Assembly (NCBI GenBank): GCA_963751395.1
Contig: CAVVUC010000002.1
Coordinates: 248,001 to 312,000 of the forward strand
Direction of reading: 5' to 3'
Origin: CAVVUC01 sp963751395
Lineage (GTDB): Bacteria; Verrucomicrobiota; Verrucomicrobiia; Chthoniobacterales; Chthoniobacteraceae
DNA: 64,000 nt
The notes below the pieces were generated by a model. The model made no database searches and was not told the origin of the DNA. It saw only the letters and a program-made list of their open reading frames with translations. Of this stretch, positions 8,600 to 17,227 are shown piece by piece. Position 1 is the first letter of the stretch; each line of letters opens with the position of its first letter. The position numbers and the translations under genes were made by a program.

Positions 8600-9009
8600 C
8601 TTGCCGACAAGTCTAAATGGGTCGCGAAAAATAGACAGGCAGATTTCGGTGGACCGGCCACGGAGCCTGTCCTGAGCTTGTCGCCAACCGATTCCATGCC
8701 ATCGACGGTAATGTCGGTCGGCGGGAAGATGTCGTTCTCGGCATACTCCGCGTCGAGCGAAAGGCGCAGGTCGATCACCTTGCTCGCGAGCAATTCGATC
8801 GCTTGCCGCACTCCGCCGGCTTCCCGCACCAATGCAGGATCGGAGGGCGGATCTGGAGTGAGGTAGATTTTGCAAATCTCGGTCGCGCCCTCGCGCGCCG
8901 CCCGGCGCGTTCCCCGAAAAGCCGGCCCCGCCCCTCGCGCCGCCTTCCGCCGTCTCCGCCCGTCGGCCGCTCGGAGCCGGTTTTCCAGGGAACGCGGCCA
9001 TTGAAACAT
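8581..9009 (-). CDS. Hypothetical protein upstream of the NfeD protease
   Basis: A 142-residue reading frame starting MFQWPRSLENRLRAADG. The N-terminal third is very basic. The C-terminal part looks protein-like, with IYLTPDPPSDPALVREAGG and then a helical RQAIELLASKVIDLRLSL. Its stop overlaps the NfeD start by 19 bases, which would fit coupling. I recognise no family. The competing frame on the same strand (the upstream extension of the NfeD frame) looks less like protein. The gene could be spurious, and a short copy of a dispersed CCTGAGCTTGTC-type repeat lies near its 3' end. Confidence 0.4.
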   Translation of the reverse strand: MFQWPRSLENRLRAADGRRRRKAARGAGPAFRGTRRAAREGATEICKIYLTPDPPSDPALVREAGGVRQAIELLASKVIDLRLSLDAEYAENDIFPPTDITVDGMESVGDKLRTGSVAGPPKSACLFFATHLDLSARCEVQF

Positions 9010-9086
9010 GGAGTGTGGGACAAATGCTGTCCGACGGCTCAATTATTTCGTTGTGAAGCCGAAGAATTTTGGGTATCGCCTCACAC

Positions 9087-10094
9087 ATGGCACGACCAAG
9101 AATGAAATTGGCAAAGCTCGACCGGCTTTCCCGCCCGCCGCTCGAGCGGATGATGAAACTCCACAATCATTTGAACGCGCGGCTTTTTCCCAACTGCCGC
9201 AAGATCGCCGAGGAACTGGAAGTTTCCTCAAAAACGATCCAGCGGGACATTGATTTCATGCGGGACCGGCTCGGGCTTCCGATCGGCTACGATCAGTTGC
9301 AGTTCGGCTTTTATTACACGGAGCCGGTGGCCAATTTCCCGAGCATCGAAGTGTCGGAGGGGGAGGTGGTCGCGCTGTTTGTCGCGCAGAAGGCGCTCGC
9401 GCAATACAAGGGAACCACCTTCGAGAAATCGCTCAAGGCCGCGTTTCAAAAGATCGCCAACGGATTGAAGGAGACGATCCACTTTCGCTGGGATGATGTG
9501 GATTCGTCCATTTCATTCAAAGGCATCGGCACGAGTGTCGCGGACCTCGATCTTTTCGAGACGGTAAGCAAGGCCGTCCTTCGCTCGCACGAACTGACTT
9601 TTGATTACAAGAAACTCAACAGCTCCCGCTATGAATCGCGGCGGGTCCAGCCTTATCACCTCGGCATGGTCGAGAACCAGTGGTACTTTTTTGCCAACGA
9701 TCTCGCGCGGCAGCAGCTCCGCACGTTCGCGCTCCCCAGGATGCGCAGGGTGGTAAACACGGGCGCCCGCTTCCTGCGGCCTGCGGATTTTTCGATTACG
9801 AAGCACTTGAGCGGCAGCTTCGGCGTGTTCACTGGCAAGGGGCGCCATAAAGTCCGCATCCAATTCGACGCGTTCGCTGCAAGGCTGGTGGCCGAGCGCA
9901 CCTGGCACGGGACGCAGAAAATCAAATCGCTGCCGGACGGAGAAATCGAGCTGACGATGGAGCTTGGAAGCCTTGAGGAAGCCGAGCGATGGGTTCTGAG
10001 TTGGGGCACGCATGCGCGGGTTCTGGCACCAAGGGAGCTGGCCGATCGAATCTGGAAAATTTCTGTGGAGATCGCGAATTCGTACGCTTCTTGA
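9087..10094 (+). CDS. YafY-type transcriptional regulator with HTH and WYL domain
   Basis: A 335-residue regulator. The N-terminal DeoR-like helix-turn-helix (CRKIAEELEVSSKTIQRDIDFM, shown in part) is followed by a linker. The WYL domain holds the ESRRVQPYHLGMVENQWYFF region, the signature ligand-sensing SH3-like fold. The C-terminal wing (FDAFAARLVAERTWHGTQKI) is the WCX extension. WYL regulators often sense nucleic acid or cyclic nucleotide ligands and control DNA damage or defence genes. The ATG at 9087 is preferred over the upstream TTG at 9069. The next gene starts within its stop codon. Confidence 0.88.
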   Translation: MARPRMKLAKLDRLSRPPLERMMKLHNHLNARLFPNCRKIAEELEVSSKTIQRDIDFMRDRLGLPIGYDQLQFGFYYTEPVANFPSIEVSEGEVVALFVAQKALAQYKGTTFEKSLKAAFQKIANGLKETIHFRWDDVDSSISFKGIGTSVADLDLFETVSKAVLRSHELTFDYKKLNSSRYESRRVQPYHLGMVENQWYFFANDLARQQLRTFALPRMRRVVNTGARFLRPADFSITKHLSGSFGVFTGKGRHKVRIQFDAFAARLVAERTWHGTQKIKSLPDGEIELTMELGSLEEAERWVLSWGTHARVLAPRELADRIWKISVEIANSYAS

Positions 10095-10606
10095 TGACGC
10101 TGCACTCGATTGTAATTGCGGCCCTCTCTCTGATGGTTGCTTGTTTTCTTTCGGGGTGCGCAAATCCCCCGCCTTACGCCTATCGGTATGTGCCGGGAAA
10201 AACGGCCATTGTGCGAGATGGTCATGCATTCGCGCCGCCGGAAGCTCCCGCGGAAGTGCAGGCCGCCATCGCTGCGGGAAATCGAATCGCAGGATCCCCG
10301 TATGTTTACGGTGCCGGACACAGCCGAAGTTTTGACATGGCTTACGATTGCTCGGGAGCCGCATCCTTCGTCCTCGAAGCGGCAGGCCGGCTTCGGAAGC
10401 CGACCGTTTCAAAAGCATTCCGGCACTACGGCGAGCCGGGTGAGGGGGAATGGATCAGCGTTTACGCGCGGCGGGATCACGTTTTTCTCGTCGTGGCCGG
10501 CGCGCGGTTCGACACTGGTTGGACGCGTCAGCCTCGCGGCCCGCGATGGACGACGCTCAGCCGGCCTGCGAACGGCTGCGTGATTCGACATCCGGAGGGA
10601 TTGTAG
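10094..10606 (+). CDS. Lipoprotein with NlpC/P60-like peptidase fold
   Basis: A 170-residue protein with a lipoprotein signal: hydrophobic MTLHSIVIAALSLMVACF followed by the lipobox LSGC. The mature part has AGSPYVYGAGHS and then YDCSGAASFVLEAAG, where the cysteine-serine-glycine follows the NlpC/P60 catalytic pattern. RRDHVFLVVAG could supply the histidine. Members cut peptidoglycan stem peptides at the envelope. The ATG overlaps the WYL regulator stop by one base (TGATG), so the two are coupled. The active-site reading is by motif only; it is shorter than typical DL-endopeptidases. Confidence 0.7.
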   Translation: MTLHSIVIAALSLMVACFLSGCANPPPYAYRYVPGKTAIVRDGHAFAPPEAPAEVQAAIAAGNRIAGSPYVYGAGHSRSFDMAYDCSGAASFVLEAAGRLRKPTVSKAFRHYGEPGEGEWISVYARRDHVFLVVAGARFDTGWTRQPRGPRWTTLSRPANGCVIRHPEGL

Positions 10607-10645
10607 CCCGCTGCGATCGGACTTGTCGCGCAGGCCAGAGGAGAA

Positions 10646-10861
10646 TCAACCGAGGCGGTAAACGATGCGCGCCTTGTTCAAATCGTAAGGCGACATCTCC
10701 AGTTTCACACGGTCGCCCGTGGTGAGACGGATGAAGCGTTTGCGCATCTTGCCGGAGATGTGTGCCAGCACCTCGTGTTTGTTGTCGAGCGCGACTTTGA
10801 ACATCGTCCCGGCGAGGACGGACATGATTTTGCCTTCGGTTTCGATCACTTCTTCAGCCAT
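10646..10861 (-). CDS. infA: Translation initiation factor IF-1
   Basis: A 71-residue S1/OB-fold protein, MAEEVIETEGKIMSVLAGTM..., containing HISGKMRKRFIRLTTGDRV and ending ARIVYRLG, all standard for IF-1. It binds the A site of the 30S subunit during initiation. The first residue is set by the ATG at 10861, which gives the normal family length. It lies downstream of the RRM gene on the same strand, with a strong hairpin between them. Confidence 0.96.
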   Translation of the reverse strand: MAEEVIETEGKIMSVLAGTMFKVALDNKHEVLAHISGKMRKRFIRLTTGDRVKLEMSPYDLNKARIVYRLG

Positions 10862-10892
10862 AAGATTTGTGCGGGCGTTGTTGGGAGAAAAT

Positions 10893-10924
10893 CGAAGCGA
10901 GGCCCGGTGAAGGGCCTCGCTTCG
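10893..10924 (-). terminator. Intrinsic terminator after the RRM gene
   Basis: A 13-bp perfect stem (CGAAGCGAGGCCC and its complement) with a 6-base loop lies 21 bases after the RRM gene stop. Read on the minus strand it is followed by ATTTTCT. It should end most RRM transcripts before infA. Confidence 0.75.
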
Positions 10925-10944
10925 CAAGTTGGAGTTGGTCCGGA

Positions 10945-11223
10945 TTAGCGGCGCGAGTTGGTGAATGAACGCGGGCGTTCTTCACGGGCGCGGGCTTCGT
11001 TGACGGTTAGGTCGCGGCCAGCCACATTTTTGCCATGCAAAGCAGCGATCGCCGCCTGCCCGGCGGTTGCCGTGCCCATGGTGACAAAACCGAATCCGCG
11101 TGAGCGGGCGGTCATTTTGTCCTGAATGATGGCGGTGTCTGTGACGTCGCCGAACGGCGCGAAGAGATCCTGTAGATCGTTTTCAGTGGTGTCGAAGGAT
11201 AGATTACCTACGTATAGTTTCAT
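10945..11223 (-). CDS. Single-RRM RNA-binding protein
   Basis: A 92-residue protein consisting of one RNA recognition motif plus an Arg-rich tail. RNP2 is LYVGNL at the start and RNP1 is RGFGFVTM near residue 45; both carry the aromatic RNA-stacking residues. Such small RRM proteins are common in cyanobacteria, Bacteroidota and Verrucomicrobiota and are often cold-induced. The 240 bases upstream are gene-free and could be a long 5' leader, but I see no specific element in them beyond a weak CCCGGGAATCGGG hairpin near 11266. Confidence 0.93.
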   Translation of the reverse strand: MKLYVGNLSFDTTENDLQDLFAPFGDVTDTAIIQDKMTARSRGFGFVTMGTATAGQAAIAALHGKNVAGRDLTVNEARAREERPRSFTNSRR

Positions 11224-11465
11224 ATTGGTGTTTTAGTTTCGTATCAATTGGAGATTCATAGCAGTTCCCGGGAATCGGGTTTCAAATCACCAATGAGCAA
11301 ACTCACCTGACGATCTACCAAGCAGCGAACAAGAACAATTTACCGAACGGGGGGAGACTACTGCGATAATGGGATACCGCAAGGGAAAGTTTCTTCGGCT
11401 TATTCAAAGGCATCGGATAAGGTTTTGAAATTCATCGTGACAGGTGTTTGGTCTTTGTTTCATCC

Positions 11466-12533
11466 GTGGCTTCCAATTTTTTCGACATCCTCATCGTGGG
11501 CGCTGGGCCGGCAGGCGCGGCCTGCGCCGCGTTCTGCGCCCGACGCGGATTGAAAACGCTCGTCGTCGAGAAAGCTGTTTTTCCGCGCGACAAAGTCTGC
11601 GGCGATTGTCTGAACCCGTCCTGCTGGCCCGTGCTCGACCGGCTGGGCGTTTCCGACCGGGTTCTCGCCCTGCCGCACTCGAAGCTCGCGGAGGTTGAAT
11701 TCATCAGCATCGGCGGGAGGTCCGTCAAGTTTCCGCTGAAAGCTTCCGCGCGAGGTGAGATCGCCGTCAAACGCAGCTTGTTCGATCGCGCGCTGCTGCA
11801 ACACGCCATCGAATCCGGCGCGGAAGTCCGGCAGGGGGAGGCCGTCACGGCAGTTGAAAAGGGCTGGAAAGTGCGTGTCGGAGACGAGGTTATCGAGTCG
11901 CGGATTCTGGTCGCCGCCAACGGGCGGAACTCGTCGGTCGCGCGCATGCTCGGCCTGCTGCCGGCATCGCGAAAAGACCGTGTGGCTTTGCAAACGCACA
12001 TTCCCGCCCCGTGCGGTTTCGGCGAGCGCGTGGTGCTGCGGTTCCTGCCCGCGGGATACTGCGGCTTCGGCACTGTCGGCGACGGTTTGCTGACGCTTTG
12101 TCTGGTGGGCAAGCCGTCTGGAATTCCGGCGCTGAAAAAATGGGCGGAGGCGAATTTCGGTGTTTCGCAAACCCATGAGTGGCAAACAATCGCGCCGCTC
12201 GCACGCGACCCGGTTCCAGCCGCAGCGGAGAACCTTTTCCTGGTTGGAGACACGGCCCGCGTCGTCGAGCCGTTCACGGGTGAGGGGATCTATTACGCGC
12301 TTGCGTCTGCGGAACTCGCGGCAAAGCACATCTGCGAAGGATTGCCATTCGAAAGCTGCCGGCACGCCCATGCTCAACTTTACAAAGGCCGCCTGTGGGT
12401 GAACCGCATCGCGAAATTCGCGGTTCTGAACCCGCGCGTCGGTAGCGCGGCGCTGGAGGGAATGCGATTTTGCCCGCCGATGCTGCGTTATCTCACGGCA
12501 AAGATCGTCGGCCGTTCTCTGCTCGACGCGTGA
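11466..12533 (+). CDS. FAD-dependent oxidoreductase, geranylgeranyl reductase family
   Basis: About 355 residues. The N-terminal Rossmann motif is ILIVGAGPAGAACAAFCARRG, shown nearly whole; GDCLNP lies near residue 50, and the second FAD motif NLFLVGDTARVVEPFTGEG is near residue 265. This combination marks the geranylgeranyl-reductase/PHBH-like family, which reduces isoprenoid double bonds or acts in quinone and lipid metabolism. The substrate is unknown here. The frame opens at a TTG at 11448; the GTG at 11466 directly before ASNFFDIL is an equally plausible start. No neighbours suggest a pathway. Confidence 0.87.
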   Translation: MASNFFDILIVGAGPAGAACAAFCARRGLKTLVVEKAVFPRDKVCGDCLNPSCWPVLDRLGVSDRVLALPHSKLAEVEFISIGGRSVKFPLKASARGEIAVKRSLFDRALLQHAIESGAEVRQGEAVTAVEKGWKVRVGDEVIESRILVAANGRNSSVARMLGLLPASRKDRVALQTHIPAPCGFGERVVLRFLPAGYCGFGTVGDGLLTLCLVGKPSGIPALKKWAEANFGVSQTHEWQTIAPLARDPVPAAAENLFLVGDTARVVEPFTGEGIYYALASAELAAKHICEGLPFESCRHAHAQLYKGRLWVNRIAKFAVLNPRVGSAALEGMRFCPPMLRYLTAKIVGRSLLDA

Positions 12534-12542
12534 GCTTGCGGG

Positions 12543-12755
12543 TTACTTTGAGTCGGGAAAGAACTTCGGAGCCGGACCGGTTTCGGTCTTGTGTTCGGTC
12601 TTTGCTGCTTCATGAGATTTGCCTTCCGTCGCGCCTTCGTGCCCATGTCCGTGGCCTTCGGCTTCGAGCAATGCAAGCTGGCTCGCTGGATGGCGCTCAC
12701 AAGCGTTGAACATCACGATGGTTCCGCAAAGCAGAAGAATGGCTGGCAATTTCAT
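12543..12755 (-). CDS. Small His-rich lipoprotein
   Basis: A 70-residue protein with signal segment MKLPAILLLCGTIVMFNAC, the cysteine serving as lipobox cysteine. It is followed by a short mature part rich in His, Glu, Gly and Lys (EGHGHGHEGATEGKSHE). The histidine cluster suggests metal binding, but no family is recognised. Its 3' end converges on the FAD reductase, and queD lies upstream on the same strand. Confidence 0.6.
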   Translation of the reverse strand: MKLPAILLLCGTIVMFNACERHPASQLALLEAEGHGHGHEGATEGKSHEAAKTEHKTETGPAPKFFPDSK

Positions 12756-12800
12756 AGGCGGGCAGAGGCTAATGGACGGAAACACGCTTGCCAAATTTTT

Positions 12801-13163
12801 TCATTCGCCGCGGTACGTGCAGCGCACCGAGGCGGTTTCGTGAACGACCAGCTCGCACAGCCCCGGACAAAGCGGAGCGAGCTTTTTCCAAATCCACGCG
12901 GCAAGATTCTCGAACGTGGGATTTTCCAAACCGTCGATCTCGTTCAGGTAGCGATGATCGAGTTGCTCGATGATGCCCCTGGTCGCCTCGCCGATCTGCG
13001 AATGATCGTAAAGCCAGCCCATCTTCGGATCGACCTCGCCCTCGACGGAAACCTCGACGCGGAAACTGTGCCCGTGCATCCGACCGCATTTGTGGCCGGG
13101 CGGCACGTATGGCAGCGTGTGCGCGGATTCGAACGAGAAATCTTTGGTAAGCCGGACTTTCAT
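12801..13163 (-). CDS. queD: 6-carboxy-5,6,7,8-tetrahydropterin synthase QueD
   Basis: A 120-residue T-fold enzyme of queuosine/7-deazaguanine synthesis that makes 6-carboxytetrahydropterin from dihydroneopterin triphosphate. Zinc ligands are visible: the His in FESAHTLPYV and the pair in GRMHGHSF. The catalytic Cys is in HKCGRMHGH, and LDHRYLNEI and the glutamate in VHETASVRCTY complete the site. The start MKVRLTKDFSFESAH (ATG, 13163) is preferred over the longer open frame. No other que genes are in the window. Confidence 0.93.
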   Translation of the reverse strand: MKVRLTKDFSFESAHTLPYVPPGHKCGRMHGHSFRVEVSVEGEVDPKMGWLYDHSQIGEATRGIIEQLDHRYLNEIDGLENPTFENLAAWIWKKLAPLCPGLCELVVHETASVRCTYRGE

Positions 13164-13439
13164 GCGCGGGAACGATGCCCCGGCGGGCTGCAATCCGCAA
13201 CTGTCGAATGAGCGGGTTTCCTGAACTCGAAGGCGCTTCCATGCAGGTCGAGAAAGCTCCTTTCCTGAGCGTCGCGGCGTGCAAAAGCGCGATTCGGCCC
13301 GGTGTGACGGCGAGCGCCCCGCTCAATAGCCTGGCACGCTCGAACGAATGAGCCGCCTTCGCGTTTGATTTCACCACTTTTCTTCCTAGCTTTCTGGAAA
13401 CTTTGCCGCCCGCGAAGTGTTTCACTCCAGAAGTTCCCT

Positions 13440-14762
13440 ATGAGCGACGACCAACCCATCACCTGGTATGACGATCCTTCTCACTTCCGTCGCGTCTCAC
13501 GACGCGATTTTTTATACGTCGGCCTCGTCGGCGGACTCGGCCTGACGCTCGGCGATTTCTTCCGGCTGCAAGCGGAGGAGGCGGTGAAGGAAGCGAAGGC
13601 GAAGGCGATCATCCACATTTTTCTGCCGGGTGGAATGTCGGCGCAGGAATCGTTCGACCCGAAGCCTCTCGCGCCAATCGAATATCGCGGGCCGTTCGGT
13701 TCGATCGCCACGAAGCTCGACGGCGTTCGTTTCAACGAAATGCTCAAGGAGACCGCGCAGATCTCCGACAAGATCACGGTCGTGCGCTCGATGACGCACG
13801 GCGAAGCGGCCCACGAGCGCGGCACGCACAACATGTTCACCGGCTACCGGCCCAGCCCGGCGCTCCAGTATCCCAGTTTCGGCAGCATCGTGTCGCACGA
13901 ACTCGGCTCGCAGAAGGATCTCCCGCCTTACGTCTGCATCCCGTCGCAGCCGAATCCCTACGCGGGCAGCGGCTACCTGAGCAATGCCTACGGGCCGTTC
14001 AGCCTCGGCGGCGATCCGGGCAACGAGAAGTTCAACGTCCGCGACCTGACGCTGCCGCCCGATGTCGATCACGCGCGCTTCCAGCAGCGGCAGAGCATTC
14101 TTGCCACGGTCGATGCGCATTTTCGCGAGCTGGAAAAATCGGATGCGATCGATGCGATGGACAGTTTCTATCAGCGTGCCTATGGGCTGGTAAGTTCGCA
14201 GAGCGCACGCGAGGCGTTCAATCTCAAAGCCGAGCCCGATGCGCTGAAGGATCAATACGGACGCAACGAAGCCGGCATGCGGATGCTGATGGCACGGCGT
14301 CTCGTCGAGGGCGGCGTGCGGTTCGTGTCGATGGTGTACGGCGGCTGGGATCATCACCAGAACGTGCGCGGCGGCATCGAAAAGGAGATGCCGAAATTCG
14401 ACAAGGCCTACGCCGCCTTGATTCGCGATCTCGATCAGCGCGGCATGCTGGACTCGACGCTCGTGATGGTGACGACCGAGTTCGGACGCACGCCGAAGAT
14501 CAACAAAGACGCGGGTCGCGATCACTGGCCGCGCGTCTTCTCCGTCGCGCTCGCCGGCGGTGGAATCAAACGCGGCGCGGTCTATGGATCGTCCGATCCC
14601 ACGGGTGCGGAACCGGACGAGAACCCGCTCTCGGTCGAGGATTTTGCGATGACGATTTACAAACAGCTTGGCATCGACGGCGCGAAGAAACTGATGTCGC
14701 CCGGCAACCGCCCCGTGGACATCGTGCGCGGCGGCCAGGTCGTGCAGGATTTGCTGGCGTGA
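13440..14762 (+). CDS. DUF1501 (sulfatase-like) protein with Tat-type signal
   Basis: A 440-residue DUF1501 protein. The N-terminus carries SRRDFLYVGLVGGLGLTLG, a twin-arginine-like export signal. The body shows the family pattern: IHIFLPGGMSAQESFDPKP, VRSMTHGEAAHERGTHNMFTG, the metal-site-like YGGWDHHQN and VTTEFGRTPKIN...GRDHWP. DUF1501 belongs to the alkaline phosphatase superfamily, but its substrate is unknown. It is the first gene of a four-gene coupled operon; the next gene's GTG overlaps its stop by 4 bases. The 276 bases upstream, shared with queD, should hold divergent promoters. Confidence 0.92.
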   Translation: MSDDQPITWYDDPSHFRRVSRRDFLYVGLVGGLGLTLGDFFRLQAEEAVKEAKAKAIIHIFLPGGMSAQESFDPKPLAPIEYRGPFGSIATKLDGVRFNEMLKETAQISDKITVVRSMTHGEAAHERGTHNMFTGYRPSPALQYPSFGSIVSHELGSQKDLPPYVCIPSQPNPYAGSGYLSNAYGPFSLGGDPGNEKFNVRDLTLPPDVDHARFQQRQSILATVDAHFRELEKSDAIDAMDSFYQRAYGLVSSQSAREAFNLKAEPDALKDQYGRNEAGMRMLMARRLVEGGVRFVSMVYGGWDHHQNVRGGIEKEMPKFDKAYAALIRDLDQRGMLDSTLVMVTTEFGRTPKINKDAGRDHWPRVFSVALAGGGIKRGAVYGSSDPTGAEPDENPLSVEDFAMTIYKQLGIDGAKKLMSPGNRPVDIVRGGQVVQDLLA

Positions 14763-17227
14763 GAAGTCCGGGTAGCGCACGCGGCCCGCGTGCTCTTTTC
14801 GGCGGCCCGCCGAAAAGACATATCGCCGCCGACGCGCAGTTCGATTCCGAAGCTGTCCCCCATGTCTCCGGCGGGCCGCCGCAGACAGCACGCGGGCCGC
14901 GTGCGCTACCCGGAGTCTTCGCTGCCGCGTTGTTCATCGCGATGTCCGCGCAAGCCGCTTCACCGGTGGTTTCCGCGATCACGCCGCCGGGCGGTCAGCG
15001 CGGCGGCGAAGTCGATGTCGTCCTTGCGGGCGAACGTCTCTCCGACGCAAGAGGCTTCCTGTTTTTCTCACCCGGAATCGAAGTCACGAACCTCGAATCC
15101 GCCGACGAAAAAAAGCTCAAGGCGCACCTGAAAATCGCCGCCGACTGCCCGCTCGGCGAGCACGCGCTCCGCGTCTGGACCGCGACCGGAGTCTCGGACG
15201 TGAACACATTCCAAGTCGGCCCGTTCCCGTCGGTCTCGGAAGCGGAACCGAACAACGACGCCGCGCAGGCGCAACCGGTCGCGCTCAACAACACCATCAA
15301 CGGCGTGATCAAAGACGAGGACATCGACTTCGTTTCCGTCGAGTTGAAAAAAGGACAGCGCCTCACTGCCGTCGTCGAAGGGATGCGGCTTGGGCAGACG
15401 CTGTTCGATCCGTGCGTCGCGATCATGACGAAGGACGGGCGCGAGCTGACCGCGAACGACGACAACTCGCTCCTCCTGCAAGATCCGATTGCATCGATCA
15501 TCGCGCCAGAGGACGGCACGTATCTCGTCGCGGTTCGCGAAAGCACATGGGGCGGCAACGAGAAGTCGGCCTACCGTTTGCACGTCGGCACATTCCCGCA
15601 GCCGCTCGCCGTGTATCCGCCCGGCGGTCCGGCGGGTGAAAAGATCAACGTCACATTTTTCGGGGACATCGCCGGTCCCATCTCGCAGGCGATCGCGCTC
15701 CCGGAAAGAATCCAAAATCCAAAATCCAAAATCCAAAATCTGTTCGCCGAACAGGACAGCCTGATCGCGCCCGCCGCCAATCTCATCCGCGTCTCGCCAT
15801 TTCCCAACGTGCTCGAAGTCGAACCGAACAACGACACGCAGCATGCGACCGGCACGGACAAGGCGCCGCCGTTCGCGATCAACGGAGCAATCGGCGAGAA
15901 GGGTGACACCGATTTTTTCAAATTCGCGGCGAAGAAAGGCGAGGAGTTCGAGGTGAATGTTTACGCGCGCCGGCTCCGGTCGCCGCTCGATTCCGTACTC
16001 ACGATTTTCGACGCGCAAGGAAAGCGGCTCGCCAGCAATGACGACTCCAACGGCACCGACAGCTATCTCCGTTTCAAGGTTCCCGCCGACGGTTCGTATT
16101 GCATCGCCGTGGCGGATCAGCTCAAGCGCGGCGGGCTGGAGTTCGTGTATCGCGTCGAAGTCACGGCGGTCGCGCCGGACATCGCGCTGACGATTCCCGA
16201 GATGGTCAAGGACACGCAGGAGCGGCAGGCAGTTGCGTTGCCGCGCGGCAACAGGTTCGGCGCGCTCATTCGCGCGAAGCGCAGCGACTTCGGCGGCGAT
16301 ATCGTGCTCGATGCGAACGGTCTGCCCGGCGGTGTTGCGATCCGCGCCGACGCGATGGCCGGGGGTGTGGACACATTGCCGGTCGTTTTCGAGGCGGCGG
16401 CGGACGCGCAGGTTTCTGGCACGCTTTGCGAAATCGCCGCGCATCCGGCGGACGCCGGCAACACCGCGCGCGGCCATTACGCGCAGGCGATCGACCTCGT
16501 GCTCGGCCAGCCGAACAACACGCCGTATTACAAAACGTCGGTCGAAAAAATGGCCGTCGCCGTTTCCGAGGAAGCGCCTTTCAAGATCGAAATCGTCCAG
16601 CCGAAAGCGCCGATGGTTCAAAACGGCTCGATGAATCTGAAAGTCGTTGCCGAGCGGCTCAACGGCTTCAAGGGCGCGATCAACCTCTCGATGCTTTGGA
16701 ACCCACCCGGCGTCGGCGCGCAGGCGACCGTCACGATTCCGCCGGACAAAACCGAGGCGACGATTCCGTTGAGCGCGAACGGTGATGCGCAGAAGCGCAA
16801 ATGGAAAACGGCGGTCGTCGGTTCTGCGGACACGGGCAGGGGAGTCGTGTGGGTTTCGTCGCAGCTCGCCGATCTTGAAATCGCGCCACCATTTGTCACC
16901 GCGAGAATCGAGCGGGCGTACACGGAGCAGGGAGAACCGGCGACCGTCACGTGCAGGCTCACGCAGAGCGTGCTGTTCGAGGGCAAAGCGAAAGTGCAGT
17001 TGCTCGGGTTGCCGAACAAAGTCACCGCGCCCGAAGTCGAGATCACGTCAGCCGATCAGGAAGTGCGATTCGAAGTCGCAACGGACAAGACCAGCCCGAC
17101 GGGCCAGCACAAGTCGTTGTTCTGCCAGGTCACGATCATGAAAGACGGTGAACCGATCGTCGCGACCACCGGGCAAGGCGGCGTGCTGCGCATCGACAAA
17201 GCCGCAAAGGAGGTCGTCGCGAAATGA
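14759..17227 (+). CDS. Secreted protein with bacterial pre-peptidase C-terminal (PPC) domains
   Basis: An 822-residue envelope protein, second gene of the operon. After the signal core (VFAAALFIAMSAQAA, about residues 52-66) comes an IPT-like domain. Two PPC-type beta-sandwich repeats follow, each opened by an EPNND motif (SEAEPNND, EVEPNNDT) and containing DIDFVSVELKKGQ and DTDFFKFAAKKGE. A long beta-rich C-terminus completes it. The GTG at 14759 overlaps the DUF1501 stop and is the only reasonable start, so palindromic element 1 (14768-14913) is translated as residues 4-52. A heptamer repeat at 15709-15740 is translated as QNPKSKIQN. Confidence 0.85.
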   Translation: MRSPGSARGPRALFGGPPKRHIAADAQFDSEAVPHVSGGPPQTARGPRALPGVFAAALFIAMSAQAASPVVSAITPPGGQRGGEVDVVLAGERLSDARGFLFFSPGIEVTNLESADEKKLKAHLKIAADCPLGEHALRVWTATGVSDVNTFQVGPFPSVSEAEPNNDAAQAQPVALNNTINGVIKDEDIDFVSVELKKGQRLTAVVEGMRLGQTLFDPCVAIMTKDGRELTANDDNSLLLQDPIASIIAPEDGTYLVAVRESTWGGNEKSAYRLHVGTFPQPLAVYPPGGPAGEKINVTFFGDIAGPISQAIALPERIQNPKSKIQNLFAEQDSLIAPAANLIRVSPFPNVLEVEPNNDTQHATGTDKAPPFAINGAIGEKGDTDFFKFAAKKGEEFEVNVYARRLRSPLDSVLTIFDAQGKRLASNDDSNGTDSYLRFKVPADGSYCIAVADQLKRGGLEFVYRVEVTAVAPDIALTIPEMVKDTQERQAVALPRGNRFGALIRAKRSDFGGDIVLDANGLPGGVAIRADAMAGGVDTLPVVFEAAADAQVSGTLCEIAAHPADAGNTARGHYAQAIDLVLGQPNNTPYYKTSVEKMAVAVSEEAPFKIEIVQPKAPMVQNGSMNLKVVAERLNGFKGAINLSMLWNPPGVGAQATVTIPPDKTEATIPLSANGDAQKRKWKTAVVGSADTGRGVVWVSSQLADLEIAPPFVTARIERAYTEQGEPATVTCRLTQSVLFEGKAKVQLLGLPNKVTAPEVEITSADQEVRFEVATDKTSPTGQHKSLFCQVTIMKDGEPIVATTGQGGVLRIDKAAKEVVAK
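14768..14913. repeat. Double-hairpin palindromic element, copy 1 (in frame in a coding sequence)
   Basis: 146 bp with ~50-bp imperfect inverted ends. The left arm begins CCGGGTAGCGCACGCGG and the right arm ends with its complement CCGCGTGCGCTACCCGG. Each arm is itself two palindromes: GCACGCGG-C-CCGCGTGC, then a longer one centred on CGGCGGCCCGCCG. A ~40-base unique middle separates the arms. It lies directly after the GTG start of the pre-peptidase gene and is read through in frame. Related copies are at 17262 and 19628, with non-coding relatives at 40321 and 40654. Confidence 0.85.
15709..15740. repeat. Tandem heptamer ATCCAAA, in frame inside the pre-peptidase gene
   Basis: About four and a half copies of the 7-base unit ATCCAAA, encoding QNPKSKIQN inside a domain linker. 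The AT-rich, Asn/Lys-coding sequence contrasts sharply with the GC-rich gene around it. It is the single-arm form of the 7/8-base repeat class seen elsewhere in the window. Confidence 0.8.

Noticed and set aside
8600..9166. Long N-terminal extension of the NfeD-like gene
   Set aside because: The frame is open but the residues are Arg/Gly/Ala-rich and non-conserved, and the signal peptide starts at 8599.
14759..14940. A start downstream of palindromic element 1 in the pre-peptidase gene
   Set aside because: No in-frame ATG/GTG/TTG lies between the element and the signal core except one inside the hydrophobic stretch.
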